A DNA stretch of 64,000 bases from assembly GCA_016710335.1 (NCBI GenBank), contig JADJXQ010000003.1, positions 248,001 to 312,000 on the forward strand, read 5' to 3'. The notes below the pieces were generated by a model, which saw only the letters and a list, made by a program, of their open reading frames with translations, searched no databases and had not been told where the DNA came from. Positions 59,453 through 64,000 of the stretch are shown here, one piece after another. The translations under genes were made by a program, and so were the position numbers. Position 1 is the stretch's first letter. Every line of letters starts with the position of its first letter. This DNA comes from Rhodospirillales bacterium. Its GTDB lineage: Bacteria; Pseudomonadota; Alphaproteobacteria; Rhodospirillales; Defluviicoccaceae.

Positions 59453-61678
59453 ATGACCGAACTGACTCCCGGCGGCGTCGAGAGCGTCCGCCTCGCGGAC
59501 GCCTTGTCACAGCGCTATCTCTCCTACGCGCTGTCGACCATCGTTTCCCGCTCGCTTCCGGACGTACGCGACGGGCTCAAGCCGGTGCACCGGCGACTGC
59601 TCTACGCCATGCGCCAGCTTCGCCTCGATCCCGACGCCGGCTTCAAGAAGTGCGCGCGGGTGGTCGGCGACGTGATCGGCAAGTTCCATCCGCACGGCGA
59701 CAGCGCGGTCTACGACGCCCTGGTGCGCCTCGCCCAGGACTTCGCGGCGCGCTACCCGCTGGTCGACGGCCAGGGCAACTTCGGCAACGTCGACGGCGAC
59801 AACGCAGCGGCCATGCGCTACACGGAGGCTCGCCTCACGACAGTGGCGCAGATGCTGCTGGAGGGCATCGACGAGGACGCGGTGGATTTCCGCGCCACCT
59901 ACGATGGGGAAGATCAGGAGCCGGTGGTCCTGCCGGGGCGGTTTCCCAACCTGCTCGCCAACGGCTCGGCCGGCATCGCCGTCGGCATGGCGACCAACAT
60001 CCCGCCCCACAACGTCGCCGAGATCTGCGACGCCCTGCAGCACCTCATCAAGCACCCCAACGCCGGCGTCGACACCCTGGTCCGCCACATCCGCGGCCCC
60101 GACTTCCCCACCGGCGGCGTTCTGGTCGAATCGAGCGACGCCATCGCCGAAGCCTATCGCACCGGCCGCGGCTCGTTCCGGGTGCGCGCCCGCTGGCAGG
60201 TGGAGAAGGGAAGCCACGGCCTGTGGTGGATCGTCGTCACCGAGATCCCCTACCAGGTGCAGAAGTCGCGGCTGATCGAGAAGATCGCCGAGTTGTTGGC
60301 GGCGCGGCGGTTGCCGCTTCTCGACGACGTCCGCGACGAATCGACCGAGGAAGTGCGGGTGGTGCTGGAACCCAAGAGCCGCAGCGCCGATCCGGCGGCG
60401 CTGATGGAGCAGATGTTTCGGCTGACCGAACTGGAGACCCGCTTCGGCCTCAACATGAACGTCCTCGACGGCGGCATCGAGCCGCGCGTGATGGACCTCT
60501 GCGAGGTGCTGCGGGCGTTCCTCGACCACCGCCATGAGGTGCTGGTCCGTCGCAGCCGCCATCGTCTCGCCAAGATCGAGCGGCGTCTCGAGATCCTCGA
60601 CGGCTTTCTCGTCATCTACCTCAATCTCGACGAGGTGATCCGCATCGTCCGCGAGGAGGACGATCCCAAGGCGGCATTGATGGCGCGCTTCTATCTGACG
60701 GAAACACAGGCCGAGTCCGTTCTCAACATGCGCCTCCGTCAGTTGCGGAAGCTGGAGGAGATCGAGATCCGCAAGGAGCATCAGGCGCTGTCGGCGGAGC
60801 GCGCCGACCTGGAGGGGCTGCTCGCCGACGAGGGGCGGCGCTGGAAGGCGATCGCGACGGATATTGCCGAAGTGCGGAAGGCGTTCGGCCCGGACACAGC
60901 ATTAGGCCGGCGCCGAACCGACATCGGCGGGCCGCCGGCGGCGCTGACGGTGCCGATGGAGGCTCTGGTCGAGCGGGAGCCGATCACCGTTCTGTGCTCG
61001 GAAAAGGGCTGGATCCGGGCGATGAGGGGTCACGCCGTCGACCTCGCCAAGGTGACCTACAAGGAGGGCGATCGCAGCCGCTTCATCGTGCCGGCTCAGA
61101 CCACCGACAAGCTCCTTTGCCTCGCCACCAACGGCCGCTTCTACACGCTTCCCTGCGACCGCCTGCCGGGCGGGCGCGGCCAGGGCGAGCCGCTCAGGCT
61201 GATGATCGACCTTCCGGATCCGCATCAGCCGCTGGCGCTGTTCGTACACGAGCCCGGCCGGCGCTTGTTGGTCGCCAGCGACCGCGGCCGCGGCTTCGTG
61301 GTGGAGGAGGACGAGGTCGTCGCCCAGACCCGCAACGGCAAGCAGGTGCTGAACGTCGATGCCAACGAAGAGGCGGCCATCTGCGCGTTCATCAAGCCGG
61401 GTGACGATGCCGTCGCCATCATCGGCGCCAACCGCAAGCTCCTGGTATTCGGTCTCGACGAGGTGCCGGTGATGATCCGCGGCAAGGGCGTGATCCTGCA
61501 GCGTTACACCAAGGGCGAGGTTTCGGATCTGGTCACGTTCGAGCGCGCACAAGGCCTGTCCTGGCGCGCCGGCGGCGGCACCCGTACCGAAACGGCGCTC
61601 GATGCGTGGATCGGCAAGCGCGGCCAATCGGGGCAGAAGGCGCCGCGCGGCTTCCCGCTCGCCAACCGTTTCCACTGA
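59453..61678 (+). CDS. parC: DNA topoisomerase IV subunit A
   Basis: The 741-residue protein is the DNA-cleaving subunit of topoisomerase IV. The N-terminal core has [39 protein letters not shown] and the catalytic Tyr in [10 protein letters not shown], followed by [18 protein letters not shown]. The C-terminal beta-pinwheel blades include [15 protein letters not shown] and [20 protein letters not shown]. Length and lack of a GyrA box support ParC over GyrA. ATG at 59453. It stands alone, parE not being near. Confidence 0.95.
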   Translation: MTELTPGGVESVRLADALSQRYLSYALSTIVSRSLPDVRDGLKPVHRRLLYAMRQLRLDPDAGFKKCARVVGDVIGKFHPHGDSAVYDALVRLAQDFAARYPLVDGQGNFGNVDGDNAAAMRYTEARLTTVAQMLLEGIDEDAVDFRATYDGEDQEPVVLPGRFPNLLANGSAGIAVGMATNIPPHNVAEICDALQHLIKHPNAGVDTLVRHIRGPDFPTGGVLVESSDAIAEAYRTGRGSFRVRARWQVEKGSHGLWWIVVTEIPYQVQKSRLIEKIAELLAARRLPLLDDVRDESTEEVRVVLEPKSRSADPAALMEQMFRLTELETRFGLNMNVLDGGIEPRVMDLCEVLRAFLDHRHEVLVRRSRHRLAKIERRLEILDGFLVIYLNLDEVIRIVREEDDPKAALMARFYLTETQAESVLNMRLRQLRKLEEIEIRKEHQALSAERADLEGLLADEGRRWKAIATDIAEVRKAFGPDTALGRRRTDIGGPPAALTVPMEALVEREPITVLCSEKGWIRAMRGHAVDLAKVTYKEGDRSRFIVPAQTTDKLLCLATNGRFYTLPCDRLPGGRGQGEPLRLMIDLPDPHQPLALFVHEPGRRLLVASDRGRGFVVEEDEVVAQTRNGKQVLNVDANEEAAICAFIKPGDDAVAIIGANRKLLVFGLDEVPVMIRGKGVILQRYTKGEVSDLVTFERAQGLSWRAGGGTRTETALDAWIGKRGQSGQKAPRGFPLANRFH

Positions 61679-61695
61679 CGCCAGCCCGCCGCACG

Positions 61696-61804
61696 CTAGT
61701 GCAGTGGCGCATTCAAGGAATGCACCATTGCTGCACGCAACTCTTGATTCTCGTGCACACGATGACCCATTCGACTGAATCTCTCGAATGGGTCTGTGCA
61801 CTAG
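61696..61804 (+). repeat. MITE-like palindromic element, copy D (best preserved)
   Basis: A 109-bp element from CTAGTGCAGTGG to GTGCACTAG with the clearest ends: 16-bp imperfect terminal repeats (left GTGCAGTGGCGCATTC, right inward GTGCACAGACCCATTC), each flanked by TA. The left hairpin is GCATTC/GAATGC; the right hairpin is a 9-bp stem of CCCATTCGA and TCGAATGGG. It lies between parC and dctQ, 102 bp before the dctQ start, in the same orientation as copies B and C. Confidence 0.87.
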
Positions 61805-61906
61805 GCCCTCGGATATCTCGTTTACGACGACCGGTCCGCGCTGGTAGACCGATAACTCCCGGCTCGATCGCGGGTGGGGACAAAAACGACAGGGAGGTTC
61901 TCGTCC

Positions 61907-62461
61907 GTGGCCGGTCGGATCGTCGACATCGCAGCCGTCGTGGTTCACGCCATCGACCGCATCAATGACGGCGTCGGCCGGACGATTTCATGGCTGACCT
62001 TGGCCATGGTGCTGGTGGCGTTCGTCGTGGTGGTGATGCGCTACGTGTTCAGCGTCGGATTCGTGTGGCTGCAGGAATCCTATGTGTGGATGCACGGCGT
62101 CGTGTTCATGGTCGGCGCCGGCTACACGCTCCTCAAGGAAGGGCACGTGCGCGTCGACATCGTCTACCGCGACGCCTCGCAACGTTACAAGGCGTGGATC
62201 GATCTGGGCGGCGCGTTGCTGTTGTTGGCGCCGATGATCGGCATGGTCGCCTATGAGGCCTGGCCCTATGTCGTCGATTCCTGGAGCCGCCTGGAAGAGT
62301 CCCGCGAGGCCGGCGGCCTGCAGGGTCTCTACCTCCTGAAAACGGTGATCCTGGTGTTCTGCCTCGCCGTGGGACTGCAGGGTCTGTCGCTGGCGCTGCG
62401 CTCGACGTTGGTCCTGGCCGGCCGTACCGAATTCGCGACGTCGTCCGATCGGGACACGTGA
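61907..62461 (+). CDS. TRAP transporter small permease subunit (DctQ, FcbT2-type)
   Basis: The 184-residue DctQ subunit has four hydrophobic helices (about residues 24-45, 65-82, 102-125, 140-165) and the small-permease motif QESYVWMHGVVFMVGAGYTL. It supports the large DctM subunit. GTG at 61907 is preferred since AGGGAGG lies 9 bases upstream; the frame from 61874 is longer. It overlaps dctM by 4 bp (GTGA). No dctP gene is adjacent, but the receptor at 16549-17655 is of the matching FcbT type. Confidence 0.88.
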   Translation: MAGRIVDIAAVVVHAIDRINDGVGRTISWLTLAMVLVAFVVVVMRYVFSVGFVWLQESYVWMHGVVFMVGAGYTLLKEGHVRVDIVYRDASQRYKAWIDLGGALLLLAPMIGMVAYEAWPYVVDSWSRLEESREAGGLQGLYLLKTVILVFCLAVGLQGLSLALRSTLVLAGRTEFATSSDRDT

Positions 62462-64000
62462 GCGTGGGTGCTGAATTCCTCAGCCTGGTGATGTTCGCCG
62501 TCGTCTGCGGCGTGCTGCTGCTCGGCTTTCCGGTAGCGTTCTCGCTGGGCGGCACCGCGCTTGCTTTCGCCTTCATCGGCGACGCGTTCGGCGTGTTCGA
62601 CCTCCGCCTGCTCGGTGGCCTGTCGTCCCGCTACTTCGGGGTCATGGTCAACGAGGTGCTGGTCGCGGTGCCGCTGTTCGTGTTCATGGGGGTGATGCTG
62701 GAGCGAGCGAGGATCGCGGAACAGCTTCTGGAAACCATGGGCATGCTGTTCGGCCGGATGCGCGGCGGGCTCGGGCTATCGGTGGTGTTCGTCGGCATGC
62801 TGCTCGCCGCGTCGACGGGAATCGTCGGCGCCACGGTGGTGACCATGGGCCTCTTGTCGTTGCCGACAATGCTCAAGTCCGGGTACGACCCGAAGCTGGC
62901 GACCGGGATCATCTGCGCCTCCGGCACCCTGGGTCAGATCATTCCCCCGTCGATCGTGCTGGTGTTGTTGGGCGACATCCTGCAAGGCGCCTATGCGGAG
63001 GCTCAGCGCGCGGTCGGCAACTGGGCGCCGGAGCCGGTTTCGGTCATCGATCTGTTCGCCGGCGCCTTCATCCCGGGCATGGTGCTGGTGGCGTTCTACA
63101 TGGGGTGGATCCTCGTCAAGGCGGTGATCAGCCCCCAATCCTGCCCGGCGCTGGTGGGCGAGGGCGTAGTGGTCGAGCACGTGGGCCGGCGGGTGCTGAC
63201 CGTGCTGCTGCCGCCCGCGATCCTCATGCTCGCCGTGCTTGGCTCGATCCTCGGCGGCGTCGCGACCCCCACCGAGGCCGCCGCCGTCGGCTCCATCGGC
63301 GCGCTGTTCCTGGCCGGACGCACCCGCTCTGCCACCGGCGGTAAACCGCGGCGGCACGGCCTGTTCGACTCCCAGGGCGACATGCCGATCTATGTCGCCG
63401 GCATTTGCCTTGTCGGCCAGATCATGGTGACCAGCTTTCTGGATCTGCGCATGCAGCGCAACGTGCTGCCGACCCTTGACGTCATTGCCTTCCTGGCGGC
63501 GGTGATAATGTGTGTCGGCGTCTTCTGGGGGCTGGTGGTGTCGCTGTGGCGGGTCTACGCCTCGGGAGTGCTGCAGGAGGTCATGCGCTCCACGCTGATG
63601 ATCAGTTCCATGGTGTTCGTGATCCTGCTCGGCGCGTCGGTGTTCTCGCTGGTGTTCCGCGGCTTCGGCGGCGACACCCTGGTCGCCGACGTGTTGAAGG
63701 AAATGCCGGGCGGCGCCTTCGGCGCAATGCTGGCGGTGATGCTTGTGATGTTCCTGCTCGGGTTTTTCCTGGACTTCATCGAGATCATCTTCGTGGTGGT
63801 GCCGATCGTCGGCCCGATCCTGCTGCAGATGGACATCAACCCGATCTGGTTCGGGGTGATGGTGGCGATCAACCTGCAGACCAGCTTCCTCACCCCGCCG
63901 TTCGGCTTCGCGTTGTTCTATCTCCGTGGCGTGGCCCCGCCGAGCGTCTCGACCATGGCCATCTACCGCGGCATCGTGCCGTTCGTCGTCATCCAGCTTG
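62458..64000 (+). CDS. TRAP transporter large permease subunit (DctM, FcbT3-type), truncated by the window edge
   Basis: The open frame starts at GTG 62458, overlapping dctQ by 4 bp, and runs without a stop to 64000 (514 codons visible). It has many hydrophobic helices and DctM motifs: LLGFPVAFSLGGTALAF, VNEVLVAVPLFVFMGVML, ASTGIVGATVVTMGLLSLP, LGQIIPPSIVLVLLGD and TPPFGFALFYLRGVAP. A hydrophilic insert in the middle (about residues 285-310, TRSATGGKPRRHG) is typical of the long FcbT3 branch. Together with dctQ it forms the membrane part of a TRAP uptake system for an organic acid. Confidence 0.93.
   Translation, partial: MSVGAEFLSLVMFAVVCGVLLLGFPVAFSLGGTALAFAFIGDAFGVFDLRLLGGLSSRYFGVMVNEVLVAVPLFVFMGVMLERARIAEQLLETMGMLFGRMRGGLGLSVVFVGMLLAASTGIVGATVVTMGLLSLPTMLKSGYDPKLATGIICASGTLGQIIPPSIVLVLLGDILQGAYAEAQRAVGNWAPEPVSVIDLFAGAFIPGMVLVAFYMGWILVKAVISPQSCPALVGEGVVVEHVGRRVLTVLLPPAILMLAVLGSILGGVATPTEAAAVGSIGALFLAGRTRSATGGKPRRHGLFDSQGDMPIYVAGICLVGQIMVTSFLDLRMQRNVLPTLDVIAFLAAVIMCVGVFWGLVVSLWRVYASGVLQEVMRSTLMISSMVFVILLGASVFSLVFRGFGGDTLVADVLKEMPGGAFGAMLAVMLVMFLLGFFLDFIEIIFVVVPIVGPILLQMDINPIWFGVMVAINLQTSFLTPPFGFALFYLRGVAPPSVSTMAIYRGIVPFVVIQL

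Noticed and set aside
14522..61804. CRISPR-like repeats
   Set aside because: The four repeat copies are kilobases apart and in different orientations, not in a regularly spaced array.

Overview
The window is a chromosomal segment from a high-GC (by eye about two-thirds GC) alphaproteobacterium, most likely of the order Rhodospirillales. This rests on gene order (purM divergent from a DUF2066 gene and hdaA; folK-rpoZ-rel-pdxJ-acpS-lepB-rnc-era-recO; parC), on alphaproteobacterial families such as HdaA and DUF4170, and on the three-domain FcbT-type TRAP transporters. There are no phage genes, no complete insertion sequence, no rRNA or tRNA gene and no CRISPR array that I can see.

Layout. 0-11 kb: a SpmA-SpmB-like membrane protein, a membrane-anchored subtilase, an XRE regulator, an MFS transporter, a membrane-bound EEP phosphodiesterase, a minus-strand group (shikimate dehydrogenase-like, RidA, TRAP solute receptor), then a PfkB sugar kinase and an MDR oxidoreductase. 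11-21 kb: hdaA, DUF2066, purMN, ndk, a receptor-like metal-binding protein, a second TRAP receptor, bpt and motAB. 21-31 kb: flavin reductase, penicillin acylase, ilvC, a large PAS-GGDEF-EAL protein, a dihydrolipoyl-dehydrogenase-like flavoprotein and a PilZ protein. 31-41 kb: two TadE-like pseudopilins, the YhaO/YhaN nuclease-ATPase pair, an ABC-F ATPase, a lipoprotein, mazG and a cytochrome c. 41-47 kb: O-acetylhomoserine sulfhydrylase with CoA-linked neighbours, thrH, a family 5 uracil-DNA glycosylase and a NYN-domain protein. 46.7-55 kb: the conserved folK-to-recO block covering RNA polymerase omega, (p)ppGpp, B6, ACP activation, signal peptidase, RNase III, Era and RecO. 55-64 kb: a modular serine hydrolase, a YqcI/YcgG (GntA-like) plus DUF1989 pair, parC, and dctQM running off the right edge.

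The most unusual feature is a family of four dispersed elements of about 107-110 bp (14522-14628, 17770-17879, 18650-18759, 61696-61804). Each has two internal hairpins and imperfect terminal inverted repeats, and TA flanks at the better preserved ends. They look like non-autonomous MITEs. Two of them bracket bpt so tightly that one supplies its stop codon, and two lie just upstream of the separated halves of an FcbT-type TRAP transporter.

Other points to check: a candidate small RNA and a perfect CRP-type palindrome between ndk and the btuF-like gene; an apparent ATA start codon for purM; a one-base frameshift in folK; an acidic, internally repeated tail on RpoZ; and the translationally abutting gntA-like/DUF1989 pair, which suggests guanidine-type nitrogen chemistry.
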